27,212 bases of DNA from DATESN01 sp035270785 (GCA_035270785.1 DATESN010000041.1:1-27212), one strand, 5' to 3'; shown: positions 8,367 through 16,943, numbered from the stretch's first letter. The notes: generated by a model not told the origin, from the letters alone. Made by a program: numbers and translations.

Positions 8367-8436
8367 GCCAAAAATCCATCAGCAACCTTATTGGTTTTAT
8401 TTTTTACGTTACAAAAATCCTCGGAACATAAAATAA

Positions 8437-8588
8437 TGTACAAAATTCATATAAATACTAACCAAGAATAAAGTGTAATAGAAAAATAATAAAAAATAAC
8501 AATAAAACAGGAATAATTTCCGTATAAATATATAGATATATTTTGTACACTTGTATTTACATATAAACAAACTCAATATATTTGAGTT
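8437..8588. promoter_or_regulatory. Control region of the sugar transporter operon with two sets of inverted repeats
   Basis: Between the terminator and the binding-protein gene lie two elements. TGTACAAAAT (8437-8446) recurs in inverse orientation as ATTTTGTACA (8540-8549), 93 bases apart. Nearer the gene, AACTCAA (8570-8576) and TTGAGTT (8582-8588) form a 7-base inverted repeat with a 5-base spacer, about 20 bases before the start codon. The promoter is not certain: TTGTAT (8551-8556) with AATATA 18 bases later is the best pair. If right, the second palindrome overlaps the -10 element, where a repressor could act. I found no catabolite (cre) site here. Confidence 0.4.
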
Positions 8589-8609
8589 ATCAAAAACGGA
8601 GGGTATTTT

Positions 8610-9584
8610 ATGAAAAGAACTATGTCTTTAATGCTGGTATTTGTGTTAGCTTTCACACTTACAGCATGTGGTACTAAAAAAACAACGGAAGTGGCAAAAA
8701 CGGGTGGCGTAGTTACAGTGGGTGTTGTACAAACAAACGCGAATGAATCAGACTGGCGTACTGCAAACACAAAATCATTCAACGAAGCTTTTGCAGAAGC
8801 TGGATTTGTAATTAAAATGGTTTTTGGTGAAGGCGATCATGCAAAACAAATTTCACAGGCACAACAACTTATTCAGGAAGAAGTTGACTATCTTGTTGTT
8901 TTAGGACTTCAATCAGCAGGCTGGGAAGATGTAGCAAAAGCAGCTAAAGAAGCTAACATACCATTTATTATGGCTGACCGTAAACTTGAATTATCAGAAG
9001 ATCTTTATACCGCAATGGTATGTTCTGATTTTGCAGCGGAAGGAATTAAAGCAGTTGACTGGTTAACAAGTAAAGCACTTGATTCATATAAAATTGTAGT
9101 GCTTGGTGGTGACACAGGTTCTTCGGCTCAACTTGGACGTTCTCAAGCAATTGAAGACGGAGCAGTAACAAACGGCTGGGATATTGTATTCAACCAAAAC
9201 ATGAAGGGTTGGGATGAAACCCTTGCTAAACAGGCTGTTTCTGATCTTATCGCAGGAGGAACAGAATTCAATGTAATCTATGCTGAAAATGATAATATGG
9301 CACGTGGTGCGTGTGATGCAATGGATGCTGCTGGTATTACATATGGTAAAGATGGCGATGTAAAGGTTATTGCATTTGATGCAAATAAATGGGCTCTTGA
9401 AAATGTTTTAGCAGGTAAATTTAACCTCGATGTAGAGTGTAATCCTCTTCATGGACCTCGTATTGTTAAGCTTATTAATAGCCTTGAAGCTGGCGAATCA
9501 GTTGATCAAAATGCATATGTTGATGAAGAAATGTTTGACTGCGATACAATTACAAAAGAAATTGTTGATGCACGTACTTATTAA
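8610..9584 (+). CDS. Sugar ABC transporter substrate-binding lipoprotein (YtfQ-like)
   Basis: A 324-residue binding protein of the periplasmic-binding-protein class that feeds RbsA/YtfR-type importers. The N-terminus is a lipoprotein signal (MKRT, hydrophobic core, lipobox LTAC with the modified cysteine at residue 20). The mature part matches the YtfQ (galactofuranose-binding) pattern as I remember it: SDWRTAN near the start, SAGWED, an Asp-Arg pair in IMADRKLE, YAENDNMARGA, and ECNPLHGP near the C-terminus. Its role is to capture a sugar outside the membrane and hand it to the permeases. GGAGGG lies 7 bases before the ATG. It heads the operon 8610-13457; a hairpin after it probably keeps its mRNA more abundant than the downstream genes. 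The exact sugar is not determined; furanose or pentose forms are the leading guess. Confidence 0.87.
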   Translation: MKRTMSLMLVFVLAFTLTACGTKKTTEVAKTGGVVTVGVVQTNANESDWRTANTKSFNEAFAEAGFVIKMVFGEGDHAKQISQAQQLIQEEVDYLVVLGLQSAGWEDVAKAAKEANIPFIMADRKLELSEDLYTAMVCSDFAAEGIKAVDWLTSKALDSYKIVVLGGDTGSSAQLGRSQAIEDGAVTNGWDIVFNQNMKGWDETLAKQAVSDLIAGGTEFNVIYAENDNMARGACDAMDAAGITYGKDGDVKVIAFDANKWALENVLAGKFNLDVECNPLHGPRIVKLINSLEAGESVDQNAYVDEEMFDCDTITKEIVDARTY

Positions 9585-9647
9585 TCTAAAGATCAACTTT
9601 TAATAATTTATGAATTTTAAACAGGGAAACAAAATAAGATATTAATT

Positions 9648-9705
9648 GGAGTGCGCGGCGCCTAGTTTGTGGATATTGTTTGCAGATTGTGGTACTGCGC
9701 ACTTC
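9648..9705 (+). promoter_or_regulatory. Intercistronic hairpin between binding protein and ATPase genes
   Basis: GGAGTGCGC (9648-9656) pairs with GCGCACTTC (9697-9705) over 9 positions including one G-T pair, enclosing a 40-base loop. There is no T-tract, so it is not a standard terminator. The place, directly after the binding-protein gene of an ABC operon, fits an mRNA-stabilising or partial attenuating structure that raises the binding protein over the membrane parts. This function is inferred. Confidence 0.5.
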
Positions 9706-9771
9706 TCAAGTTACAAAGACAACAAGATATTGTCTAGAAATAGCATCTAATTGGAGGTTGAATATATTACC

Positions 9772-11289
9772 ATGCAGGAAACAGTACTTACAATGAGAAA
9801 TATAAACAAAAGCTTTCCTGGAGTTCGCGCCTTACGAAATGCAGATTTCACATTACATGAAGGCGAAATCCATGCGTTGATGGGCGAAAATGGCGCAGGA
9901 AAATCCACTTTAATTAAGGTTTTAACTGGAGTATATACAAAAGATACGGGTGAAATCTGTATTAAGGGAAATGATAAACCAGTTCATATAAAATCCCCCC
10001 AGGATGCCCAAAGACTGGGCATAAGTACGGTGTATCAAGAAATTACGTTGTGCCCTAACTTAACAGTTGCCGAAAATCTATTTATTGGTAGGACTAATGA
10101 GATTATTGTTAATTGGAAGGCAAGAAACACGAGAGCGGAAAGTATTCTAAAAGGTCTGGGAATACAAGTAAAGCCAACACAACAATTATCAAACTGCTCT
10201 CTAGCAGTTCAGCAGATGGTAGCAATAGCCCGTGCTGTTGATATGGATTGCAAAGTATTGATACTTGATGAACCAACCTCATCTTTGGATAAAAATGAGG
10301 TAAGCAAGTTGTTTGCACTGATGCGTGAATTAAAGAGCAGAGGAGTAGGTATTGTATTTGTTACTCATTTTCTCGATCAAGTTTACGAAATATGCGACAA
10401 AATTACGGTACTACGAGGTGGAGAGTTTATTGGAGAATATCTGATTAAGGATTTATTACGAGTAGAACTTGTTGCCAAAATGATGGGTAAAGAACTTGGA
10501 GATTTGGCTGAAATAGAAAATGAAGCAAAAGCTTTATCAAATGATAAGAAAGAATTAATTATTGAAACAGAAGAACTTTCAAGCACTTCTGGAATAAAAC
10601 CATTTAACTTTTCTACTTTTAAGGGTGAGGTGACGGGATTTGCTGGTCTGCTTAGTTCTGGTCGTAGCGAGTGTGTAAGGGCAATTTTTGGAGCAGACAA
10701 GGTCATAAAAGGAAAGTTACGAATCAAAGGTGAGTACGTTAACATTACATCACCAATAAAAGCTATGAAAAAAGGAATTGGATATTTATCAGAGGATCGA
10801 AAGCGAGATGGAATTATTGGTGATTTGTCAGTTCGGGAGAATATTATACTTGCATTGCAGGTGATGAGAGGCTTTTTTAAACCGTTTACTAAAGCACAGG
10901 CACAAGCCTTTGCAGATGAATATATTACGTTACTTGGTATAAAAACAGCTTCAGCAGATACTCCAATTAGTTCCCTGTCTGGAGGAAATCAACAGAAAGT
11001 CATTCTTGCCCGTTGGTTACTTACTCATCCTGATTATCTTATTCTTGATGAACCAACACGGGGAATTGATATTGGAACTAAAGTTGAAATCCAAAAGTTA
11101 GTTTTAAAACTTGCCGCAGAAGGTATGAGTATTACATTTATTTCATCTGAAATTGAAGAGATGCTAAGAACCTGTTCCAAATTGATCGTTATGCGTGACC
11201 TTTATGTAGTTGGGGAGTTAAAGGGTGATGATATGACACAGGATAAAATAATGCATACCATAGCAGGGGGTGTAAGTCTAAATGTCTAA
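9772..11289 (+). CDS. Sugar ABC importer double-domain ATPase (YtfR/RbsA-like)
   Basis: A 505-residue protein with two fused ATPase domains, the energy unit of a carbohydrate importer of the RbsA/YtfR class. Domain 1 has Walker A GENGAGKST (residues 38-46), a modified signature reading CSLAVQQMVAIARAV, and Walker B LILDEPTSSLD. Domain 2 has the degenerate Walker A region GFAGLLSSGRSE that is normal for the second domain of this class, a canonical LSGGNQQKV signature and LILDEPTRGIDIG. The GGAGG at 9753 is 14 bases from the ATG at 9772, a long gap; the TTG at 9751 precedes the ribosome site and cannot be the start. With 9772 the length matches relatives of about 500 residues. Its stop overlaps the next gene by 8 bases. 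Confidence 0.9.
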   Translation: MQETVLTMRNINKSFPGVRALRNADFTLHEGEIHALMGENGAGKSTLIKVLTGVYTKDTGEICIKGNDKPVHIKSPQDAQRLGISTVYQEITLCPNLTVAENLFIGRTNEIIVNWKARNTRAESILKGLGIQVKPTQQLSNCSLAVQQMVAIARAVDMDCKVLILDEPTSSLDKNEVSKLFALMRELKSRGVGIVFVTHFLDQVYEICDKITVLRGGEFIGEYLIKDLLRVELVAKMMGKELGDLAEIENEAKALSNDKKELIIETEELSSTSGIKPFNFSTFKGEVTGFAGLLSSGRSECVRAIFGADKVIKGKLRIKGEYVNITSPIKAMKKGIGYLSEDRKRDGIIGDLSVRENIILALQVMRGFFKPFTKAQAQAFADEYITLLGIKTASADTPISSLSGGNQQKVILARWLLTHPDYLILDEPTRGIDIGTKVEIQKLVLKLAAEGMSITFISSEIEEMLRTCSKLIVMRDLYVVGELKGDDMTQDKIMHTIAGGVSLNV

Positions 11290-12388
11290 AAATAGAAACA
11301 AACGTAATACATATCATCCAACATCAGTTTTTAAAGTCATTATAAGACATAAATTATTTATACCCATAGCATTTCTGACATTTCTACTATTAATTAATAT
11401 GTTCATTAACCCAGCTTTTCTGAGAATAACAATGGGAAGAGACAGTAATGGTAATCCAGTTTTAATAGGAAATATAATTAATATACTAAATAATGCCACT
11501 GAACTTGTTATTCTTGCAATTGGAATGACTCTCGTTACATCCTCTTCTAGAGGCCAAGATATCAGCGTAGGTGCCACAGTTGCAATCGTTGGTGGAGTAA
11601 TTATGCGTGTTCTTTGTGGAAGCGAAACGCAGCCTTCCATGTTACATGCTCCAATTATTCTGGCACTCTTACTTGGCTGTTTAGCAGGTATGGCTTGCGG
11701 CGCATTTAACGGTATGCTTGTTTCAAAGTTTAAAATACAGCCTATGGTAGCAACACTTATCCTTTTTACAGCTGGACGATCAATAGGTTCTATGGCAATG
11801 GGTGGACTAAAACCAAAAGCGGTAGCATCCTTTGGATATTATGGTAACTTTTTTCCGGGGTTTCCAGTTCCGACACCTATACTCATTACGATTGTTGTTG
11901 TTGCGATAACCTTTATAGCTCTGAAAAAAACCAACCTGGGCTTGTACACGAAGGCTGTAGGTATTAATGATAAAGCTTCTAGCCTGAACGGACTTAATCC
12001 TGAGTTAGTCAAGTTTATGACATTTATAGTTTTAGGTCTTTGCGTTGGTATTGCTGGTTTTGTGCAGGCTAGTAGGGTACAAACAGTAAATCCATACACA
12101 ATAGTTCCTAGTATTGAAATGGATGTTATATTGGCAGTTGCCCTGGGGGGCAATTCACTTGGTGGTGGTAAATTCAATATGACGGGTTCCATTATCGGAG
12201 CGTATACGATCCAGACGTTGACGTCCATGTTGACAACACTTAATGTAAACACAAATGCCGTTCCAGTATTTAAGGCTGTGATCATTATTGTACTTGTAAT
12301 TATCCAAACGCCTATCGTGAAAAGATTTTTTAATAATAAAATCACATTTCCAAAATTGATTGCGGTCAATAGGAAGGAGCGTGATTAG
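11282..12388 (+). CDS. Sugar ABC importer permease 1 (YtfT-like)
   Basis: A 368-residue membrane protein of the branched-chain/ribose-type permease family (BPD_transp_2, PF02653). After a basic N-terminus it shows eight to ten hydrophobic segments. The family's central motif appears as GQDISVGATVAIVGG near residues 85-100, in place of the more usual GIDLSVG, and a second conserved region reads ALGGNSLGGGKFNMTGSIIGA near the C-terminus, which contacts the ATPase. It overlaps the ATPase gene by 8 bases and is followed 1 base later by the second permease, so all three are translated from one mRNA. Two different permease genes rather than one repeated gene is the arrangement of the YtfT/YjfF galactofuranose system and supports that assignment over a simple ribose (RbsC) system. 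Confidence 0.88.
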   Translation: MSKNRNKRNTYHPTSVFKVIIRHKLFIPIAFLTFLLLINMFINPAFLRITMGRDSNGNPVLIGNIINILNNATELVILAIGMTLVTSSSRGQDISVGATVAIVGGVIMRVLCGSETQPSMLHAPIILALLLGCLAGMACGAFNGMLVSKFKIQPMVATLILFTAGRSIGSMAMGGLKPKAVASFGYYGNFFPGFPVPTPILITIVVVAITFIALKKTNLGLYTKAVGINDKASSLNGLNPELVKFMTFIVLGLCVGIAGFVQASRVQTVNPYTIVPSIEMDVILAVALGGNSLGGGKFNMTGSIIGAYTIQTLTSMLTTLNVNTNAVPVFKAVIIIVLVIIQTPIVKRFFNNKITFPKLIAVNRKERD

Positions 12389-12389
12389 T

Positions 12390-13457
12390 ATGGCACTTTT
12401 AAATAAAACACAAAGCACCAAAAAAATAGATGTTGTTCAGAATAAGTTAAAACATGAAAGGTCATTGACCGATACCGCTTTTTTACTAATGATTACGATA
12501 TCGCTATTTATTGTTATCTACATACTCTCCATTGTATTCCTTGGAGATAAAGGATTCAGCAAAGTTCAAATGTTTTTCAACCTCTTAAATGAAAATGCCG
12601 CACTAGTGGTAATTGCATGTGGACTTTCGATAGTTATGATAACAGGCAGCATAGATATTTCGGTAGGTGGTTCCACGGCACTTATTTGTACGACTTGTAT
12701 TGTATGTCTTAATAACTATGGTTTTAATTTTATTACAACATTAATGCTTGCCCTCACAATTGGTTTAACCTTTGGTCTGGTACAGGGTATACTAATCGCA
12801 TACTTGGAGATGCAGCCTTTTATTGTTACACTGGCCGGTATGTTTTTAGGTCGAGGGTTAGTTGCCTTGATTGAAGTGAATCAGATACAGGTTAACAATG
12901 CAGGCTTTGAAAAGATGTCAGGTGCACGTATAAAAATTCCTTTTTTAGGTGATATCAATAAAAAGGGTGTATTTATACAATCAAAGTTGGAATATGGAGT
13001 TATTGTAGCAATTATTATTGTCTGTATTCTGTACTGGATACTTAAAAAAACAAAATTAGGACGCAACTTTTACGCTGTTGGTGGAAATGCACAAAGTGCG
13101 TTAATGCTTGGAATCAATGTCAAAAGAACAAAATTCAATGCCCATTTACTTTGTGGTTTATTAGCAGGTATCGGTGGGTTCCTATACCTTTTCCATACGC
13201 GGTCGGGTTCGGTACAACAGGCAACAGGCCTTGAAATGGACGCTATTGCAGCATCTATTATTGGTGGAACACTCTTAACGGGTGGAGTAGGTAATATCTT
13301 CGGAACACTATTTGGTGTATTAACCAGTGGAATTGTATTATTAATTGTTACTGCAATAGGCAGCCAGGATCCATGGTGGTCACAGATTACTCGTGCAGGA
13401 CTGCTATGTTTCTTTATTGTACTTCAAAGTATAATTTGTTCACGAAAAAGAAAGTAA
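12390..13457 (+). CDS. Sugar ABC importer permease 2 (YjfF-like)
   Basis: A 355-residue second permease of the same PF02653 family, pairing with the previous one to form the membrane channel. The motif is MITGSIDISVGGSTALI near residue 90, and the ATPase-contact region reads IIGGTLLTGGVGNIFGTLFG near the end. I chose ATG 12390, one base after the preceding stop, because AAGGAG (12374-12379) sits 10 bases before it; the GTG at 12381 is too close to that site, and the TTG at 12360 lies upstream of it. It is the last gene of the importer operon. I see no terminator between it and the metG leader, so some read-through into the T-box region is possible. Confidence 0.88.
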   Translation: MALLNKTQSTKKIDVVQNKLKHERSLTDTAFLLMITISLFIVIYILSIVFLGDKGFSKVQMFFNLLNENAALVVIACGLSIVMITGSIDISVGGSTALICTTCIVCLNNYGFNFITTLMLALTIGLTFGLVQGILIAYLEMQPFIVTLAGMFLGRGLVALIEVNQIQVNNAGFEKMSGARIKIPFLGDINKKGVFIQSKLEYGVIVAIIIVCILYWILKKTKLGRNFYAVGGNAQSALMLGINVKRTKFNAHLLCGLLAGIGGFLYLFHTRSGSVQQATGLEMDAIAASIIGGTLLTGGVGNIFGTLFGVLTSGIVLLIVTAIGSQDPWWSQITRAGLLCFFIVLQSIICSRKRK

Positions 13458-13497
13458 TAGGATATAACATATTTTTAGCCCTCGTCACAAATTCGGT

Positions 13498-13526
13498 TTG
13501 ACAACATAAAATCAATATGATAAGGT
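13498..13526 (+). promoter_or_regulatory. Promoter of the metG leader
   Basis: A perfect TTGACA (13498-13503) is followed after 17 bases by TAAGGT (13521-13526). Transcription would start about 15 bases before the first conserved T-box element. Confidence 0.6.
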
Positions 13527-13547
13527 TTACTAATCATATATGAAAAG

Positions 13548-13856
13548 CATTGACGAAGAGAGTAAGTTTGCAAATTCAATTACAGAGAACACCTTAGTTC
13601 AACAGAGCATTGTTGAGTTGCTGAGAAGGGTGAATGAAGGAACAGATTGAAAATGGCTTCTGAGCAGCGCACCGAGTCAAAGAGGTTTGATAAGATTGCG
13701 ACAGGGTTCGCCCGTTATAGCGACAGAGTATAAATTTGAGATAAAAATGTAACAGGTTTGTACTCGTTGAGGTTCATTTTGTGAGAGATGGATAAACAGA
13801 AGTGGTAACGCGGATCATACCCGTCTTCTTAATAATAAGAAGGCGGGTTTTTTTTC
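13548..13856 (+). promoter_or_regulatory. T-box riboswitch (methionine) controlling metG
   Basis: This 309-base leader has the order of parts of a tRNA-sensing T-box: the stem I base with a GACGAAGAGAGTAAG kink-turn region (from 13552), a distal stem I region (AGAGAACACC and its partner GGGTG), a specifier loop with GAAAATGGC in which ATG (13653-13655) would pair with the tRNA-Met anticodon, and the antiterminator box AGTGGTAACGCGG (13801-13813). The TGGT in it matches the ACCA end of a tRNA with discriminator A, as tRNA-Met has. The terminator arms ACCCGTCTTCTT (13819-13830) and AAGAAGGCGGGT (13837-13848) pair fully (one G-T) and are followed by a T run to 13855. Uncharged tRNA-Met should favour read-through into metG. 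The box departs from the common GGGTGGnACCGCG in several bases. Confidence 0.88.
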
Positions 13857-13937
13857 GGTATAATTAGATAAAAAAAGATATAAAGACATTCTTATCTAGA
13901 AAATTAATAACAAAATCAAAATTTTGGAGGTCATTCA

Positions 13938-15908
13938 ATGAACAAACAAAAGTATTATATTACAACAGCAATTGCTTATACATCGGGAAAACCACATATT
14001 GGAAATAGCTATGAGATTGTATTAGCAGATAGCATTGCCAGATTTAAAAGAAAAGAAGGCTATGAAGTCTTTTTTCAAACGGGAACAGATGAGCATGGAC
14101 AAAAAATTGAATTAAAAGCAGCAGAAGCGGGAATTACTCCAAAAGAGTATGTAGATGATGTGGCTGGAACTATTAAAAGCCTTTGGGATTTAATGGATAC
14201 ATCTTATGATAACTTTATACGTACAACAGAAGAAAAACATGAGAAACAGGTTCAAAAGATATTTAAAAAACTATATGATCAAGGGGATATCTATAAAGGA
14301 TCTTATGAGGGTCTATATTGTACCCCTTGCGAATCATTTTGGACAGAATCTCAATTAGTGGATGGAAAATGCCCTGATTGTGGTAGAGAAGTGAAAAAAG
14401 AAAAAGAAGAAGCTTATTTTTTTAAGATGAGCAAATATGCAGACCAATTAATCGATTATATTAATGCGCATCCAGAGTTTATTCAACCCGTTTCCAGAAA
14501 GAATGAAATGATGAACAATTTCTTACTTCCAGGACTTCAAGATCTTTGCGTATCTAGAACAACTTTTAAATGGGGTATTCCAGTTGATTTTGATAGTCGA
14601 CATGTAGTATATGTTTGGTTAGATGCATTAACTAATTATATTACAGGAATTGGTTACGAAAGCGATGGTAATAGTTCCGATCAATATCATAAATTATGGC
14701 CAGCAGATCTACACTTGATTGGTAAAGATATTATTCGATTTCATACCATATATTGGCCTATCTTTTTAATGGCACTTGGCGAACCACTTCCAAAACAAGT
14801 ATTTGGTCATCCTTGGTTATTACAAGGAGATGGTAAAATGAGTAAATCAAAAGGTAATGTTATCTATGCAGATGATTTAGTGAATTTTTTCGGAGTGGAT
14901 GCGGTTCGTTATTTTGTTCTCCACGAGATGCCTTTCGAAAATGATGGGGTAATTTCTTGGGAGTTACTAGTGGAGCGTCTTAATTCAGATCTTGCTAATA
15001 CCTTGGGCAATTTAGTGAATAGAACAGTTTCTATGAGTAATAAATATTTTAATGGCATAGTAAATGATAAAGGTGTCATAGAAGAAGTGGATGAAGAGCT
15101 AAAAGCAGTTGTAACAGGCGCACTAGATAAAGTAGTGAAAAAGATGGAAGAAAATCGGGTTGCCGATGCGTTAACAGAAATATTCTTAATATTTAAACGC
15201 AGTAATAAATACATTGATGAAACAGAACCTTGGATACTTGCAAAAAGTGAAGAAAAACAAGATAGGCTCGCAACAGTATTATATAATTTGGTGGAAAGCA
15301 TTGTCATTGGGGCATCTCTTTTAGAATCCTTTATGCCAAAATCTTCTGAAAAGATAGTCGCACAGTTAGGAACTTCACTAAGAGAGTTTAGTGAGTTAAA
15401 AACATTTGGATTATTTAAGTCTGGAACAAAAGTAACCTCTTCGCCAGAAATATTATTTGCTCGTCTAGATGCAAAGGAAGTGATTGAAAAAGCAACGAAA
15501 ATGTTTGAATCTAGAATTCAAGTATCAAGTGATACAGTAAAAGAAGACACATTAGAAAATGGTATCGATATAGAAGAGAAAGCGGAAATATTATATGAGG
15601 ATTTTAGTAAATTACAATTTCAGGTAGGCGAGATTATTGCCTGTGAAGAAGTAAAGAAATCTAAAAAGCTTTTATGTTCTAAGGTAAGAGTTGGGACAAA
15701 AGTCAAACAAATTGTATCGGGAATCAAAGCAAATTATACAGCAGAAGAGATGGTAGGCAAAAAGGTAATGGTATTAATGAATTTAAAACCAGCAACTTTA
15801 GCAGGAATCGTATCGGAAGGAATGCTTTTATGCGCGGAAGACGCAGATGGCAATCTAGCACTTATGATACCTGAAAAGGAAATGCCAGCGGGAGCAGAAA
15901 TCTGTTGA
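13938..15908 (+). CDS. metG: Methionyl-tRNA synthetase
   Basis: A 656-residue class I tRNA synthetase that attaches methionine to tRNA-Met in the cytoplasm. Visible features in order: the HIGH-type motif as PHIGNSYEI near residue 20, a zinc knuckle with cysteines at 128, 131, 145 and 148, KMSKSKG starting at residue 300, the helical anticodon-binding domain to about residue 500, and a C-terminal tRNA-binding domain (about 550-656, QFQVGEIIACEEVKKSK onward) that also helps dimerisation. GGAGG precedes the ATG at 13938. The length and domain order match the Gram-positive MetG form with the appended EMAP-II/CsaA-like domain. The upstream methionine T-box with an AUG specifier confirms both identity and control by the charging level of tRNA-Met. 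Confidence 0.97.
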   Translation: MNKQKYYITTAIAYTSGKPHIGNSYEIVLADSIARFKRKEGYEVFFQTGTDEHGQKIELKAAEAGITPKEYVDDVAGTIKSLWDLMDTSYDNFIRTTEEKHEKQVQKIFKKLYDQGDIYKGSYEGLYCTPCESFWTESQLVDGKCPDCGREVKKEKEEAYFFKMSKYADQLIDYINAHPEFIQPVSRKNEMMNNFLLPGLQDLCVSRTTFKWGIPVDFDSRHVVYVWLDALTNYITGIGYESDGNSSDQYHKLWPADLHLIGKDIIRFHTIYWPIFLMALGEPLPKQVFGHPWLLQGDGKMSKSKGNVIYADDLVNFFGVDAVRYFVLHEMPFENDGVISWELLVERLNSDLANTLGNLVNRTVSMSNKYFNGIVNDKGVIEEVDEELKAVVTGALDKVVKKMEENRVADALTEIFLIFKRSNKYIDETEPWILAKSEEKQDRLATVLYNLVESIVIGASLLESFMPKSSEKIVAQLGTSLREFSELKTFGLFKSGTKVTSSPEILFARLDAKEVIEKATKMFESRIQVSSDTVKEDTLENGIDIEEKAEILYEDFSKLQFQVGEIIACEEVKKSKKLLCSKVRVGTKVKQIVSGIKANYTAEEMVGKKVMVLMNLKPATLAGIVSEGMLLCAEDADGNLALMIPEKEMPAGAEIC

Positions 15909-15912
15909 GAAA

Positions 15913-15963
15913 TATTTAAAAAGAGATGATATTTAAATAGAGAAGGTATTTAAATAGAGAGTC
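15913..15963. repeat. Three-copy 17-bp tandem repeat after metG
   Basis: Units at 15913-15929, 15930-15946 and 15947-15963 share the core TATTTAAAWAGAGA with exactly 17-base period. The array fills most of the 81-base gap between metG and the next gene. There is no hairpin; it may simply be replication slippage. Confidence 0.8.
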
Positions 15964-15989
15964 GTATAAAGAAAAATGGAGACTTAGGG

Positions 15990-16943
15990 ATGGCAAAAAA
16001 AGAAGATGTTTATTTTGAGTCAAAAGATGGAAGAACAAAGATTCATGGAGTGAAATGGATACCAGACGGAACTCCAACCTGTATCTTTCAAATTGTTCAT
16101 GGTATGGCGGAATATGCGGAGCGGTATGAAGAGTTTGCATTATTTTTAGTGAGCAAAGGGTTTTTGGTTGTGGCAGAAGATCATTTGGGACATGGAAAGT
16201 CAGTAGCAAATGAAGAAGGATACGGATTTTTCTGCATAAAAGATGCATCGACAGTATTAGTACGTGACGTACATCATTTAAAAAAGATAATCCAAGCAGA
16301 ATATCCAGCCATCCCATATATTATGTTAGGACACAGTATGGGATCCTACATTCTTCGCAATTATTTGTATCAGTATGGAACGGGTATTCAAGGTGCAATT
16401 GTTATGGGAACTGGAACCCAATCTGGAATAGCTGTTAAATTTGGACTTGCACTTACCACATTATTAGGCAAACTAAAGGGGGAAAAGTACAAAAGCATTT
16501 TTGTAAATAAGCTAGTATTTTCCTCCAATAATAAAAAGGTGGAAAATTGTAAAACATCAGTGGATTGGTTAAGCAGGGATGGTGAGAATGTCCAAAAATA
16601 TATAAATGATATATTATGTGGTTTTATGTTTACCATAAATGGTTTCCATACCTTATTTAAGTTAGTGGAAGGTAGCCAGAATAAAAAAAGGTTAAATAAG
16701 ATTCCAAGAGAGTTACCGATTTTATTAACTTCTGGTGCGGAAGATCCAATTGGTAATTATGGAAAAGGAGTCGCCGAAGTTTATAACCAATACAGCGAAG
16801 CTGGAATGACAAATATAAAATTAAAAATATATCAAGAAGATCGTCATGAAATTTTAAATGAAACGGATAGAATGACAGTTTATGAGGATATTTACCAATG
16901 GGTATTTAGTGCATGTGTACAACGTGAGAAGGGAGACATATGA
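15990..16943 (+). CDS. Alpha/beta hydrolase (lysophospholipase/monoacylglycerol-lipase-like)
   Basis: A 317-residue hydrolase of the serine aminopeptidase S33/Hydrolase_4 group, whose members split fatty-acid esters of glycerol or lysophospholipids. The catalytic triad can be placed: Ser116 in GHSMGS, Asp252 in SGAEDPIG, and His286 in EDRHEILNE. The oxyanion region IVHGMAEYAERYEEFA and the early EDHLGHGKS block are characteristic of monoacylglycerol-lipase-like members. There is no signal peptide, so it is cytoplasmic. The ribosome site (GGAG then AGGG) sits close to the ATG. Its last codons overlap the next gene in an ATGA, so it is translationally coupled to the D-lactate dehydrogenase; no metabolic link between the two is evident. 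True substrate unknown. Confidence 0.85.
   Translation: MAKKEDVYFESKDGRTKIHGVKWIPDGTPTCIFQIVHGMAEYAERYEEFALFLVSKGFLVVAEDHLGHGKSVANEEGYGFFCIKDASTVLVRDVHHLKKIIQAEYPAIPYIMLGHSMGSYILRNYLYQYGTGIQGAIVMGTGTQSGIAVKFGLALTTLLGKLKGEKYKSIFVNKLVFSSNNKKVENCKTSVDWLSRDGENVQKYINDILCGFMFTINGFHTLFKLVEGSQNKKRLNKIPRELPILLTSGAEDPIGNYGKGVAEVYNQYSEAGMTNIKLKIYQEDRHEILNETDRMTVYEDIYQWVFSACVQREKGDI

Noticed and set aside
10620..10700. Second ATPase domain of the importer seems to lack Walker A
   Set aside because: A degenerate Walker A (GFAGLLSSGRSE) is the normal state for the second domain of RbsA/YtfR-type ATPases, so it is not a defect.
11839..12369. 176-residue open frame on the minus strand
   Set aside because: It lies opposite permease 1, which has clear family motifs, and its product has no recognisable domain or good ribosome site; it is a shadow frame.
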